Notes: generated by a model from the letters alone, not told the origin. A stretch of DNA of 64,000 bases from Stappia indica (GCF_020177335.1 NZ_JAIVMG010000003.1:434001-498000), one strand, 5' to 3'. Counted from the first letter of the stretch, positions 51,048-60,219 are shown. Translations and numbers: made by a program.

Positions 51048-51302
51048 GCTAGCGCGCGCCGGCCCTCCCCGCGAGGGGGCAATTCTCGCGGAACCTGTTT
51101 CTCTACCGTCGGCTTTTCCCACTCCCTGGGGCCGGCCAACTGACCGGGCCTCCTCTTTGGCCCGGTCCTTTTATCCGCAGCGTCGAGCCGTTGGCGCGGT
51201 CTCCGCTGATCAATGCAAGAGGGGTGCTTGGCGGCGTCCTTCTGGTTTCAAAGAAAACCTCCTGCTCCACTGACAACAAAGGTGGAGCAGGAGGGTTTGC
51301 AA

Positions 51303-51671
51303 ATGCGCAAAAAGTTTTTGCAGGAAGCGGAGAACGGAATGTCAGTTGCAGCGGCAAGAGAAATGGCCAGTGCGATTGTCCAGCGCGAGATCCGGGGCCC
51401 CGGAGACCTGAGCAACGCAATGCGCCGCATCGAGCAGCGCCACGGCATCCCGTATGGCCTGCTTTGGGGTCTGCGTTATCGCCCACCCAAGGACATCATG
51501 CTTGGCGCCTACAACGCATTGCGCCGCGCGTACCGGACCGAATGTGCGCGTCAGGCTCGTCTCCTCGAACACGAACTCAAGATGGCGGAAGCGGCTGGCA
51601 ATGACCTTGATGATGCTTTGGTGGAGAAGGTTGAAAATCTGGTTCGTAAGGTCAAGGAGGCGAAGAAATGA
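51303..51671 (+). CDS. Phage protein, unknown, helical
   Basis: A 122-residue protein containing RHGIPYGLLWGLRYRPPKDI followed by long charged helices. The family occurs in many alphaproteobacterial prophages without an assigned role. An AGGAGG site sets the start; the preceding 255 bases hold no supported gene. ATGA overlap with the next gene. Confidence 0.6.
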   Translation: MRKKFLQEAENGMSVAAAREMASAIVQREIRGPGDLSNAMRRIEQRHGIPYGLLWGLRYRPPKDIMLGAYNALRRAYRTECARQARLLEHELKMAEAAGNDLDDALVEKVENLVRKVKEAKK

Positions 51672-52306
51672 TGGTCGGTGAGGTCTATATCGCGGCCTCA
51701 AGCGCTGGCCCGGTGAAAATCGGGTTCTCCGCGAACGTTGAGCAGAGGCTCAAGACACTCGCCAGCGTCACAAAGACCAGGATGACGGTCCTTGCCAGAA
51801 CCCCGGCCACAAGGCGCACTGAATTTTACCTGCATCAGGTGTTCGTGGAAACACGGCTGCATGGCGAGTGGTTTTCGCCATCGCAGCGCCTTCTCGACAC
51901 AGCGAAGGCAATTTCTGAGAAGGGCATGGACGCGCTCCCGGAGATGGCGCACCCGGACCCCGGAGCCGCGCTCGGAGACGTGCGCAAGAGTGACGAGTTC
52001 ACGGAAAGAGCCCGTTCGTCGCTGATCGTGATAGCCGGGCCAAGAGTTCACGGCGAGCGCATCGCCGATCTTTTCGCGCGTGTCGCGGCCCATACCGGGC
52101 TGACAAGGCGCAAAGTCAAAAGCATCTGGTACCGTGAAGCGGTGAGTGTATCAGCCGCTGAGTTCATCGCGATCCAAGAAGCTCACGATGCTGTCGTCAT
52201 GATGATGATGCACCAAGCACAGCGTGGGCTTCTCCCCGACGCAACAGCAAGGCTGTACGCAGCGCAGAAGCCTTCGTGCCAGACAGAACTGGCCAGCGGC
52301 GCATGA
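51668..52306 (+). CDS. GIY-YIG-type nuclease (T5orf172-like)
   Basis: A 212-residue protein. Residues 1-90 form a GIY-YIG variant: GEVYIAASSAGPVKIGFSAN, then an Arg (VEQR), Glu in RRTEFYLHQVF and RLHGEWF. The C-terminal part is helical, with a region resembling a DNA-binding segment. It could act in phage DNA processing or host DNA degradation. Overlaps neighbours at both ends. Confidence 0.72.
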   Translation: MMVGEVYIAASSAGPVKIGFSANVEQRLKTLASVTKTRMTVLARTPATRRTEFYLHQVFVETRLHGEWFSPSQRLLDTAKAISEKGMDALPEMAHPDPGAALGDVRKSDEFTERARSSLIVIAGPRVHGERIADLFARVAAHTGLTRRKVKSIWYREAVSVSAAEFIAIQEAHDAVVMMMMHQAQRGLLPDATARLYAAQKPSCQTELASGA

Positions 52307-52659
52307 GGATCACCCTTCCTTTTCCGGTGCCGCTTCACGCCTGTTTCATCAAGAGGCGGGGCGGCGGCGGCATCCCGACAAAGCGATACCAGGCCTACGC
52401 CACCGAGGCCGGATGGATGATCCGGGCGCAAAGCCCCAAGCCGATCTCTGGCCCGGTCAGGATCCGCATCGAGCTGGTCGCCCCGGATCGCCGGGAGCGC
52501 GATGCCGACAACCTCGGCAAGTGCGTGTTCGACACGCTGACCCGCAATCGCCTGATCGACGGCGACAGCAACCGCACGATCAAGAGCCACACCTTCGCTT
52601 GGGTGGAGGCCGGGCCGCCGTGCCGGGTCACGATCGAACCGCACAAGGAGGACGCATGA
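52303..52659 (+). CDS. RusA-like Holliday junction resolvase
   Basis: A 118-residue protein with the RusA layout: N-terminal RITLPFPVPLHACFIKRRGG, then the acidic active-site helix RRERDADNLGKCVFDTLTR with D-x-D-N, and GDSNRTIKSHTF. It resolves branched DNA during phage recombination. ATGA overlaps on both sides. Confidence 0.84.
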   Translation: MRITLPFPVPLHACFIKRRGGGGIPTKRYQAYATEAGWMIRAQSPKPISGPVRIRIELVAPDRRERDADNLGKCVFDTLTRNRLIDGDSNRTIKSHTFAWVEAGPPCRVTIEPHKEDA

Positions 52660-52856
52660 TGCCCCCGGCACCGCTGAAGATCATCACAAGGCCCGTGCCG
52701 CCGATCCGGCGCACCAGCATCACCTTCCGCACGCTGCACCCGCCGCGCCGCACCGTGTGCGCTGGCGTCAGGCCCGCTTTCACGCTTGACGGTCTGGTCA
52801 CCATCACCGTTGCGCTGATCACCGCATGCCCGGAACTCAAGGAGGCCCGCCCATGA
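52656..52856 (+). CDS. Small proline-rich phage protein
   Basis: A 66-residue protein (PPAPLKIITRPVPPIRRTSI). AAGGAGG site before the tandem ATGs; overlaps the next gene by ATGA. No recognised family. Confidence 0.48.
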   Translation: MMPPAPLKIITRPVPPIRRTSITFRTLHPPRRTVCAGVRPAFTLDGLVTITVALITACPELKEARP

Positions 52857-53068
52857 AACGCGAAACCGAACGCGAGTTCAACGCTCGCCTGTCCGCCATG
52901 ATCGGCGCTTACTGGATGAAGCGCGGCGCCAAGGTCGAAACCGTGTTGGATCACAACGCGCAGCCCACCGGAGACATGGGGCGTAGAGGGTGGAGCTATC
53001 TCGGCATCCGCTCGGACATGGTGAACGGCCTACCCGCGGGCCGGACTGACATGGGATGGACGGCATGA
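52853..53068 (+). CDS. Small phage protein, unknown
   Basis: A 71-residue protein (KRETEREFNARLSAMIGAYW, ending GRTDMGWTA). Similar short proteins sit before replication genes in other prophages. Overlaps both neighbours. Confidence 0.5.
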   Translation: MKRETEREFNARLSAMIGAYWMKRGAKVETVLDHNAQPTGDMGRRGWSYLGIRSDMVNGLPAGRTDMGWTA

Positions 53069-53652
53069 AGTCGTTCAAGGACAGCCAGGAATTCGCGTTC
53101 CGCCGCTATGTGCGCGCCGCGACCCGGAAAAGCCGGTTCCTGACCAAATCGCAACGGGTGATCGTCGCCGCGCTGTTCGACCTGTGGAGCCACCACAAGG
53201 AGAAGGGCCGCATCACCCCGAAGCGGGCCGTCATCGCCCGCAAGACCCTGACCAGCGAACGGACGGTTGCCAGCACATTGGCGATGCTCCGAGACGCCGG
53301 CGTGATGATCGAGATCGGCCGCGCCACCGGAGGGCGCGGGAAGGCGACGGCATACCGAATGAACCTCGGCGCGTTGCTGCTGCTGATCGGGGCGAAAATC
53401 CCGGACTGCGCGCCCGCCGGACTGGTCGAATACAAGCCCTTCAAGCCCGCTCGCTCGCGCCCGCTTCGCCCCGTCGCGCGGCACCGCAAGCAGCCGGCAT
53501 ATACCCTGTTTCACGGAAAAATCTCGGCCCGTGAAACCGTGCAAAAATTGCACGGCTATATAGAGAATAACAACCGTTCGAGCTTTTGGCCACCTTCCGA
53601 GCCAGTCCCTTGGCTGGCGCCGGAAATCGATCCGCGAGGTGTCGCGGCATGA
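53065..53652 (+). CDS. Winged-helix phage protein, possible replication regulator
   Basis: A 195-residue protein whose first 100 residues look like a winged helix-turn-helix (TPKRAVIARKTLTSERTVAS, then LRDAGVMIEIGRATGGRGKA). The second half is basic and proline-rich. Phage replication-initiation proteins often have such a domain, and a helicase and a primase follow, so replication is the best inference. The ATG at 53065 overlaps the previous stop; one at 53056 is also possible. Confidence 0.58.
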   Translation: MKSFKDSQEFAFRRYVRAATRKSRFLTKSQRVIVAALFDLWSHHKEKGRITPKRAVIARKTLTSERTVASTLAMLRDAGVMIEIGRATGGRGKATAYRMNLGALLLLIGAKIPDCAPAGLVEYKPFKPARSRPLRPVARHRKQPAYTLFHGKISARETVQKLHGYIENNNRSSFWPPSEPVPWLAPEIDPRGVAA

Positions 53653-55130
53653 CCGACCTCTTCAAAAAACCCGGCCAGGTGAAGCAGCTTCGTCCGCATC
53701 AGGTGCGGGCAATCGAAATGCTTCGATCATCCCTTGGAAAAGGCAATCGCCGTGTCGTGATCCAGGGCCCCACCGGCTTCGGCAAGACGCTGGTCGCCGC
53801 CAAGATCATCGAACGTGCTCTTGGCAAGGGAAACCGGGTGATCTTCACCGCACCGGCGGTTTCGTTGATCGACCAGACCGTCGCGGCTTTCGAGGCTGAG
53901 GGCATTGAAGACATCGGCGTGATGCAGGCGAACCACCCGCGGACGAACAAGGACGCGGCGGTTCAGGTGGCATCGGTCCAGACGCTGAGCCGCCGGCAGA
54001 TCCCGGATGCGGCGCTGATGCTGGTCGATGAATGCCACATGCAGTTCAAGGCGATCAACGATCTACTGGACAAGCGCAAGGATGTGTTTTTTGCCGGTCT
54101 GTCGGCCACGCCATGGGCACGCGGCATGGGCTTGCGCTGGCAGGACCTGGTGATCCCGACCACGATCTCCGAATTGATCGATGACGGCTACCTGTCGCGG
54201 TTCTCGGTCTATGGCCCGGACGTTCCGGACCTGTCCAAGGTGAGGTCTATCGGTGGAGACTACGCCGAGGACGCGCTGGAACAGGTGATGGGCGAGGCCA
54301 AGCTGGTTGGCAACGTTGTCGAGAACTGGCTTGCGCATGGCGAGAACCGCCCGACGCTGTGCTTTGCGGTCAACCGGGCGCATGCGGCCCTGCTGCACAA
54401 GGAGTTCTCCCGGGCCGGGGTGGCCTCCGCCTATGTTGACGGGTTCACGGATCGGGTGGAGCGGGAATATCTCGGCGCGAAATTCCGCGAGCGTGAAATC
54501 CCGGTGATCGTCTCGGTTCGGACCATGACGACAGGCGTTGACCTGCCGGTGTCATGCCTGATCGATGCCGCCCCGAAGAAATCCGAAATGCTGCATGTCC
54601 AGACAATCGGGCGCGGGCTGAGGGTGAATGATGGCACCGAGGATTGCGTTATTTTCGACCACGCGGGCAACTCGCTCCGGCTTGGCCTGGTCACGGATAT
54701 CCACCACGACAAGCTCGACGCGACCAAGCCCGGCGAAAAGCGCGAGGCGGTGGCCGGTGCCGACAAGCTGCCGAAGCCATGCAGCAAGTGCGGCGTGATC
54801 GCCAGCGGTCTGGTCTGCACCAACTGCGGCCATGAGCGCCAGCGGATTGGTGATGTGGAGACGGCGGAGGGCCGGCTGGTCCAGATCACCGGCAAGAAGG
54901 TGGTTCCGACAAAGGCGGAGAAGCAACGGTTCTGGTCCATGGCCCTGTGGCTCGACGGAGAGCGTTGCAAGGCCGGAAAGTTCGCGCTGGCGATGCACCG
55001 GGCACGGTTCGGCGAATGGCCGCGTGGGCTGGACGATATCAAGGCCCCGCCGGACCAGGCGTTCTTGAGCTATGAGCGCAGCCGCCGGATCGCCTTTGCC
55101 AAGTCCAAGAGCAAGCGGAGGGCCGCCTGA
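53649..55130 (+). CDS. DEAD/DEAH-type helicase with zinc ribbon
   Basis: A 493-residue superfamily 2 helicase. Walker A is GPTGFGKTLVAA, motif II VDECHMQF, motif III SATPWARGMG, and the C-terminal lobe holds SVRTMTTGVDLP and QTIGRGLR. A four-Cys zinc ribbon follows (CSKCG, then CTNCG), then a C-terminal basic part. It probably unwinds DNA for phage replication or recombination. ATGA overlap upstream; TGATG overlap with the primase gene. Confidence 0.87.
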   Translation: MTDLFKKPGQVKQLRPHQVRAIEMLRSSLGKGNRRVVIQGPTGFGKTLVAAKIIERALGKGNRVIFTAPAVSLIDQTVAAFEAEGIEDIGVMQANHPRTNKDAAVQVASVQTLSRRQIPDAALMLVDECHMQFKAINDLLDKRKDVFFAGLSATPWARGMGLRWQDLVIPTTISELIDDGYLSRFSVYGPDVPDLSKVRSIGGDYAEDALEQVMGEAKLVGNVVENWLAHGENRPTLCFAVNRAHAALLHKEFSRAGVASAYVDGFTDRVEREYLGAKFREREIPVIVSVRTMTTGVDLPVSCLIDAAPKKSEMLHVQTIGRGLRVNDGTEDCVIFDHAGNSLRLGLVTDIHHDKLDATKPGEKREAVAGADKLPKPCSKCGVIASGLVCTNCGHERQRIGDVETAEGRLVQITGKKVVPTKAEKQRFWSMALWLDGERCKAGKFALAMHRARFGEWPRGLDDIKAPPDQAFLSYERSRRIAFAKSKSKRRAA

Positions 55131-56092
55131 TGTTTCACCAGAAGACCAAGGACGCCGCGAAAGGCCAATGGCGGGGCATCCTGATGCACCTGGGCGTGCC
55201 GGGTGAGGCCCTGCGCGATCGGCACGGCCCGTGCCCGATTTGCGGCGGAAAGAACCGGTTCAGGTACGACAACCGCGATGGCAACGGCACGTTTATCTGC
55301 AACCAGTGCGGGGCGGGTGACGGGCTGTCGTTGGCGATGAAATTCACCGGGCGCCCGTTTATCGAGGTGGCGCCGCAGATCGACAGGATACTGGGCAATG
55401 AGCGGTTCGAGCGCGACGCGCCAAAGGCTGAGTATCGGCCTGACCAGATCCGCGCATGGCTGCGCGAGGTGGCCGCGCAGACGGTGCGGGTGGAGCCCGG
55501 CGATGTCGTTGACCGGTATCTGCAAGCGCGCGGCATTGGCGAGGAACACTATCCCAAGGCACTGCGCACGGCGAAGGGTCTGCGCGATGGCAAGGGCGGT
55601 GTGCGCCCGGCGATGGTGGCGACAGTGCAAGGGCCGGACGGCGCGAATGTGACGCTGCACCGGACCTACTTGCGGCCCGATGGGCTGGCGAAGGCCGAAA
55701 TGGACAGCCCGCGCAAGATGATGCCGGGAGATATCCCGGACGGGTCCGCCGTGCGCCTTTGCGACGATTTTGCCGGCGGCGCGCTCGGTATCGGCGAGGG
55801 CATCGAAACATGCATGTCCGCCGCCGTGCTGTTTGAAATCCCGGTGTGGGCCGCGCTGAACACGGGCCTTCTGAAGAAATGGCAGCCGCCGGAAGGTTGC
55901 GACGAGGTGGTTATCTTCGCCGACAACGACGCGAATTTCGCGGGGCACCGGGCGGCCTATGAGCTGGCGAACCGGCTTTCGGCGAAGGGGCTGAGCGTGA
56001 CGGTCAAGGTTCCGCCACTGGCCGGGCAGGACTGGAACGACGTGTTGATGGCAAAGCGCGGCGCGCGGCAACAGGAAAGGGCGATGGCATGA
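55130..56092 (+). CDS. Phage primase: zinc ribbon plus Toprim
   Basis: A 320-residue protein. The N-terminal zinc ribbon CPICGGKNRFRYDNR...CNQCG resembles the P4-alpha/gp4 primase finger. The centre is helical, and a Toprim domain is marked by IGEGIETCMSA and VVIFADNDANFAGHRAA. No helicase domain is attached; the separate helicase gene just upstream may be its partner. It makes RNA primers for phage replication. Confidence 0.82.
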   Translation: MFHQKTKDAAKGQWRGILMHLGVPGEALRDRHGPCPICGGKNRFRYDNRDGNGTFICNQCGAGDGLSLAMKFTGRPFIEVAPQIDRILGNERFERDAPKAEYRPDQIRAWLREVAAQTVRVEPGDVVDRYLQARGIGEEHYPKALRTAKGLRDGKGGVRPAMVATVQGPDGANVTLHRTYLRPDGLAKAEMDSPRKMMPGDIPDGSAVRLCDDFAGGALGIGEGIETCMSAAVLFEIPVWAALNTGLLKKWQPPEGCDEVVIFADNDANFAGHRAAYELANRLSAKGLSVTVKVPPLAGQDWNDVLMAKRGARQQERAMA

Positions 56093-56751
56093 CGGCTCTG
56101 CGGGTTCTGATCGGCTGCGAGTCGAGCGGTGTCTTCCGCCGGGCGTTCGCCGAGCGCGGGCATGACGTGTGGTCCTGCGACCTTCTGCCGGCCGACGATG
56201 GCAGCAACCGGCATATCCGCTGCGACATCCGCGAGATCCTGGGCGATGGCTGGGATCTGCTGGCGGTAATGCATCCGCCTTGCACCCGACTTTGCAACAG
56301 CGGCGTTCGCTGGCTCCACACGCCGCCGCCGGGCCGCACGCGCGCCGAGATGTGGCAGGAGCTGGACGAGGGCGCGGCCCTGTTCTCCGCGTGCTGGCAG
56401 GCGCCGATTGAGCGTGTCGCGGTCGAGAACCCCGTGATGCACCGGCACGCCCGCGAGCGGCTGCCTGTTGACCTGCCGCGTCCGCAGATCGTCCAGCCGT
56501 GGTGGTTCGGCGAGCCATATTTCAAGGCGACCGGCTGGTATCTGCGCGGGCTCCCCAAGCTCTTTGCAACGGACAGGCTGACCCCGCCTCGGCCCGGCAC
56601 GGACGAGCACAAGCGCTGGTCTGCGGTCCACCGGGCGCCGCCGGGCCCGGACCGGTGGAAGGTCCGGTCGCGGTCGTTCGACGGTATGGCGGCGGCAGCA
56701 GCCGATCAATGGGGCGAGACGGCGGAGCGCCGGGAAAGGAAATCGGCATGA
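56089..56751 (+). CDS. DNA cytosine methyltransferase-like phage protein
   Basis: A 220-residue protein. CESSGVFRRAFAERGHDVWS resembles a SAM-binding motif I, and MHPPCTRLCNSGVRW contains the PPC of C5-cytosine methyltransferases (motif IV). The later motifs and target-recognition region are short or absent, so it is a compact or diverged member whose activity is unproven. It overlaps the PP-loop gene by ATGA. Confidence 0.62.
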   Translation: MTALRVLIGCESSGVFRRAFAERGHDVWSCDLLPADDGSNRHIRCDIREILGDGWDLLAVMHPPCTRLCNSGVRWLHTPPPGRTRAEMWQELDEGAALFSACWQAPIERVAVENPVMHRHARERLPVDLPRPQIVQPWWFGEPYFKATGWYLRGLPKLFATDRLTPPRPGTDEHKRWSAVHRAPPGPDRWKVRSRSFDGMAAAAADQWGETAERRERKSA

Positions 56752-57590
56752 GCGCTCTACATCACTACATCTTGCCAGCCGGAAACGTCCAGATCGCGTT
56801 TAGCGGTGGCCGGACCAGCGCCTACATGCTGCACCAGATCCTTGAGGCCAATGGCGACTTGCCTGATCGCTGTGAGGTCACGTTTCAGAACACCGGCAGG
56901 GAAATGCCGCAGACGCTCGATTTCGTTGCCGAGGTCGGTCGGCGTTGGGGCGTTGAAATAACTTGGCTTGAGTACAGGCCGGATAAGCCGTTCTTCGAGA
57001 TCGTCGGACGACAAGGCGCCAGCATGGAAGGCGAACCGTTCGAGGCGCTGATCAAGAAGAGGAACTATCTGCCGAACCAGCAGACCAGATTTTGCACCAT
57101 TGAGCTGAAAATTAGGACGGCGAAGCGATTCCTGATGTCGCTCGGTTGGAAGCATTGGACCAACTGCGTCGGCATACGCGCCGACGAACCGCACCGATTG
57201 AACAAACCAAAGCCGAGAGAGCGTTGGACGGTTTGGACGCCTCTTGCCGACGCTGATGTCGGCAAGCAGGACGTGGCCGCATTCTGGAAGCGCCAGCCGT
57301 TCGATCTTCAACTTCCGAACGTTCGGGGCAATTGCTGGCTCGGCAACTGTGACGGCTGCTTCTTAAAATCCGAAGCGAACGTTGCCGCCTTCACCCGCGA
57401 CTATCCAGAGAGAGCGGAATGGTGGGAACGCATGGAAACGTTGATCCCACCAACGAAGGGGGACGCATGCACTTTCTCCAAGCGATACAGTCGCGCCGAG
57501 ATGCGCGAATACATGGAGCGTCAAGGCGATTGGGCCTTGTCGACCGAGGGCGCGCTTTGTCAGGCCGACGATGGGGAGTGCACAGGATGA
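56748..57590 (+). CDS. PP-loop protein, PAPS-reductase/DndC-like
   Basis: A 280-residue protein. The PP-loop is FSGGRTSAYM (SGG-TS) near residue 20, and a C-terminal cysteine set is NCWLGNCDGCFLKSE. The family includes PAPS reductase and the DNA-phosphorothioation ATPase DndC; phage members are of unknown function. A sulfur donor or DNA base modification role together with the methyltransferase-like gene beside it is an inference only. No dnd partners are visible. Confidence 0.68.
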   Translation: MSALHHYILPAGNVQIAFSGGRTSAYMLHQILEANGDLPDRCEVTFQNTGREMPQTLDFVAEVGRRWGVEITWLEYRPDKPFFEIVGRQGASMEGEPFEALIKKRNYLPNQQTRFCTIELKIRTAKRFLMSLGWKHWTNCVGIRADEPHRLNKPKPRERWTVWTPLADADVGKQDVAAFWKRQPFDLQLPNVRGNCWLGNCDGCFLKSEANVAAFTRDYPERAEWWERMETLIPPTKGDACTFSKRYSRAEMREYMERQGDWALSTEGALCQADDGECTG

Positions 57591-57910
57591 AAAATGCAGT
57601 GCCGACGTTCTGGGCAGAAATTTTGATCGCTGGCGATGTCCATGATGCAACGCGGATCTGTCGCGAATACTGCGGATGCGGGCTCTGCGTGACAGTCCAG
57701 TCTGCTGAGTACGTTTACACGGGCGGATCTCAATCGGGCGTGATTGTCCGGCTGATCAACTACCCGCGCTTCCCGGCTGATCGCGAGACGATCCTCGATC
57801 ACGCCAATGCGTTGGCGGAGCGACTCCGCGCCGGTCTTTTCCAAGACAGCTACAGCGTGATGACGCCGGAAGAAACCCGATGGTATTCGCGACGGGAGGC
57901 GGCGGAATGA
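57587..57910 (+). CDS. Phage protein, unknown
   Basis: A 107-residue protein with a cysteine-rich patch (TRICREYCGCGLCVTV), then a beta-rich region and a helix. It overlaps the PP-loop gene and its neighbour by ATGA. Family not recognised. Confidence 0.55.
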   Translation: MKNAVPTFWAEILIAGDVHDATRICREYCGCGLCVTVQSAEYVYTGGSQSGVIVRLINYPRFPADRETILDHANALAERLRAGLFQDSYSVMTPEETRWYSRREAAE

Positions 57911-58089
57911 GGCAGCAGGACAAGGACGATCTGTCAGCCGTTGCAATGGCGATCTTGTTTGCGGTTGGCATCGTGGTTGCGATTTTCGCGCTCGCTGGTG
58001 TCGCCGGCTGGATGACGAGCAAGCTTCGCCCGGACGCCTGCACCACCACCATTTCCAAGACACATCTGGACCGCGTGGAGGCTGAGTGA
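57907..58089 (+). CDS. Small phage membrane protein
   Basis: A 60-residue protein with one membrane helix (AVAMAILFAVGIVVAIFALA). Overlaps neighbours. No family recognised. Confidence 0.5.
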   Translation: MRQQDKDDLSAVAMAILFAVGIVVAIFALAGVAGWMTSKLRPDACTTTISKTHLDRVEAE

Positions 58090-58640
58090 TGGCACGTAAG
58101 GGGCGCAAGCGGAAGACGGTGGCACGGCAGCCGAACGGCCAGCCGCGCCGGGATTACGCAGCGGATAAGCTGCGCGAGGATGTGATCATGCAGCGGGTGC
58201 GTCACTACCGGCTGACGCGGGAGCAGGCCGGATCCGAGCGGGCATCGCATGCCCTTGGCCGGGCCTATCTCCGCAGCCAGATTACCGACGGCATGTATCA
58301 CGCGGGCCGCGAATTCGAACGACTGTGGGTCTCCCGGGCCATGGTGATGGGCATCCCGCAGCCGCACCCCCGGGCCTGCAACATCGCCGACGAGGTGCGC
58401 GGCGGTCAGGGCGGATACCTGAGCGCGTATTTCGTGGAGTCAGTAAAGCGCCGGTTTTCGGAGTGCGCCGACAAGCTTGGCGGTCGCATTGGGGCAGTCA
58501 TGGCCGTTGCGGTGGACGATATTGACACGGCAGACTGGAGCGAGGCGCGCTTGGATGTTCTTCGGTCCAGGCTGTCGTTGCTTGTGGAAAACTTCGGCTT
58601 GGCGGATGATGGCTACCTTGCCGCGTGGCGTGTCTCGTGA
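58089..58640 (+). CDS. Phage protein before the packaging module, unknown
   Basis: A 183-residue, basic N-terminus (ARKGRKRKTVARQ) followed by a helical body with RVRHYRLTREQAGSERASHA. Proteins at this location are sometimes late-gene regulators, but no motif supports that here. It is the last gene before the 675-bp non-coding stretch. Confidence 0.52.
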   Translation: MARKGRKRKTVARQPNGQPRRDYAADKLREDVIMQRVRHYRLTREQAGSERASHALGRAYLRSQITDGMYHAGREFERLWVSRAMVMGIPQPHPRACNIADEVRGGQGGYLSAYFVESVKRRFSECADKLGGRIGAVMAVAVDDIDTADWSEARLDVLRSRLSLLVENFGLADDGYLAAWRVS

Positions 58641-59315
58641 TACAAACGCAATTAATAGATCATCCGAAATTGTGAGTTTCGCCCGAATGGGTAACGAGGG
58701 GATCACCCTAAACGCCTGCTGTGGCAAGGTGTTGCGGTGATTTTGACCCTTTGAGGAAATCGCCCCCACGGGGCAACGTAATCGGTGCGGCGTGCTCTAG
58801 CGGGGGAGCGGGGGGGGCGTAATCAGGAGCGCCAACCTGAGCCGCACCGAAGCTGATCGGCGGTGTGTGAGACAACAGGCTCTTACGCGGGTCTGTCCGC
58901 CGAAACTAATCATGCGGCGGCGTGGAAAGCGGACACGCGGCCAGACGTGGCAGGCCGGCAATATGTGGTAGCAGAACCGGTCGCGATAGTCAGGCGGTCT
59001 TTCGAAACCCGCTTGATGCGAGGCGTACGAAATGTCGGTTCGAACCCGACCGCCCCTAGCCGGAGTAGCGACCGGCCCGCATGACATCTATCAGGCGCGG
59101 CGGCATGGCGACATGCCCGCACTGTGCGGATAGCCAGTAGGCCGCACGACTTCCGTTCCGATCTGGATAAGGGCCGGACGCCTGAACAATCCGGTATCCC
59201 CGGACAGTTGGCCCGCCGAAATGAGGTTACGGGTTTCCCCCGTATCTCAGCGAAAAGAACAGGTTAATCAAAAGGCTGCGATCAAACGGCGGCCCTCTTA
59301 GCCAGAGCCTAGCCC
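58641..59315. other. 675-bp non-coding stretch before the terminase genes
   Basis: No supported gene. It contains a canonical tRNA T-arm (stem GTCGG/CCGAC at 59034-59050, loop TTCGAAC) followed by CGCCCCT, and 216 bases upstream a GGGGGCG at 58812 that could pair with that CGCCCCT, plus a CAGG...CCTG hairpin just after it. No normal anticodon arm can be fitted. It may be a structured RNA, a tRNA remnant, or a late promoter/pac-type region. Confidence 0.4.
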
Positions 59316-59522
59316 ATGCGTTGCGTCCACTATGTCGGCTTTCGCGATGACCGGTTCCTGGCCGCGTATCGTGCATTCGGCGGCCCGGTGATCATCCACC
59401 GGGTGTGGGACAAGCGGGCGCGCCGGGAGATTGACCCCGAGGCCGATCTGGTGGTGTTCGCCAATGGCCCGCACGACCAGGCGCCCCGTGCGCGCAATGG
59501 TGACGATCTGGTGGAGGCGTGA
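59316..59522 (+). CDS. Small phage protein, unknown
   Basis: A 68-residue protein (RCVHYVGFRDDRFLAAYRAF, then IIHRVWDKRARREIDPEADL). The same pattern precedes terminase genes in other prophages. Ends immediately before the next start. Confidence 0.55.
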   Translation: MRCVHYVGFRDDRFLAAYRAFGGPVIIHRVWDKRARREIDPEADLVVFANGPHDQAPRARNGDDLVEA

Positions 59523-59816
59523 ATGGCTTGGTGGAAGCGGCGCTATGTCGGAACGGTCAGTGCGAGGACGGTCTATGTCAACCGTAAGGGCGAGACTATC
59601 CGGGGCGCCGTGGAGTTCGGCCGCTGGATCCTTACAGAGGGAGTGTTCGGTCGTCGGGCCAAGCTGATCGGTGACCCTGGCGCTTCAGCCTTGGTTGACA
59701 TCAAGCGGTCCGCGGTCAAAGCCTGGCTGGCCGGCGGGCCGCTGCCGGATCTGGACGAGGAGACCAGACCGCGCGGCCCGGCCCCTGTCCTGCGGATCGT
59801 CAAGAGCGGAGAGTGA
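59523..59816 (+). CDS. Small phage protein, unknown
   Basis: A 97-residue protein with a beta-rich centre (TVYVNRKGETIRGAVEFGRW). It follows the previous stop directly and precedes the small terminase gene by one base. Function unknown. Confidence 0.55.
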   Translation: MAWWKRRYVGTVSARTVYVNRKGETIRGAVEFGRWILTEGVFGRRAKLIGDPGASALVDIKRSAVKAWLAGGPLPDLDEETRPRGPAPVLRIVKSGE

Positions 59817-59817
59817 T

Positions 59818-60219
59818 ATGCCCGCGCTGGAAAACGCTCGTCATGAGGTCTTTGCGCAAGGTGTCGCCAAGGGTCTTTCGCAGGACGAGGCTTACGCGCG
59901 CGCCGGCTACAAGGCGAGCCGCTCGGCGGCATCGCGGCTGTCAGCAAATGTGAGCGTCAAGGCCCGCATCGCTGAGCTGGTCGGCAAGGGCGCTGAGAAG
60001 GCCGAGGTGAGCGTTGCGCAGGTGCTGCAGGGCCTCATGGTCGAAGCGACCCGCGAGGGTGAGGGCTCGTCACATGGCGCTCGGGTGTCGGCCTGGTCGC
60101 AGATCGGCAAGCATCTCGGCATGTTCGTTGAGCGTGTTGAGCATGACGTGCCAGCGGAGAGCCCGCTGTCTGCCCTTTTGGAGCGTATTGCTGAGCATGG
60201 CCGCAAGATCCACGATTGA
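59818..60219 (+). CDS. Terminase small subunit
   Basis: A 133-residue protein with the Terminase_2-like N-terminal HTH: RHEVFAQGVAKGLSQDEAYA followed by RAGYKASRSAASRLS, then a helical oligomerisation region. It recognises phage DNA for packaging. It overlaps the large subunit gene by 23 bases. Confidence 0.82.
   Translation: MPALENARHEVFAQGVAKGLSQDEAYARAGYKASRSAASRLSANVSVKARIAELVGKGAEKAEVSVAQVLQGLMVEATREGEGSSHGARVSAWSQIGKHLGMFVERVEHDVPAESPLSALLERIAEHGRKIHD

Noticed and set aside
51065-51080. Short hairpin after the Cro-like gene as a terminator
   Set aside because: The stem is short (CCCTC/GAGGG) and no T-run follows.
58812-59057. Intron-containing tRNA or tmRNA
   Set aside because: No anticodon arm, tag-peptide reading frame or group I core could be identified; only the T-arm and a possible acceptor pairing are present.
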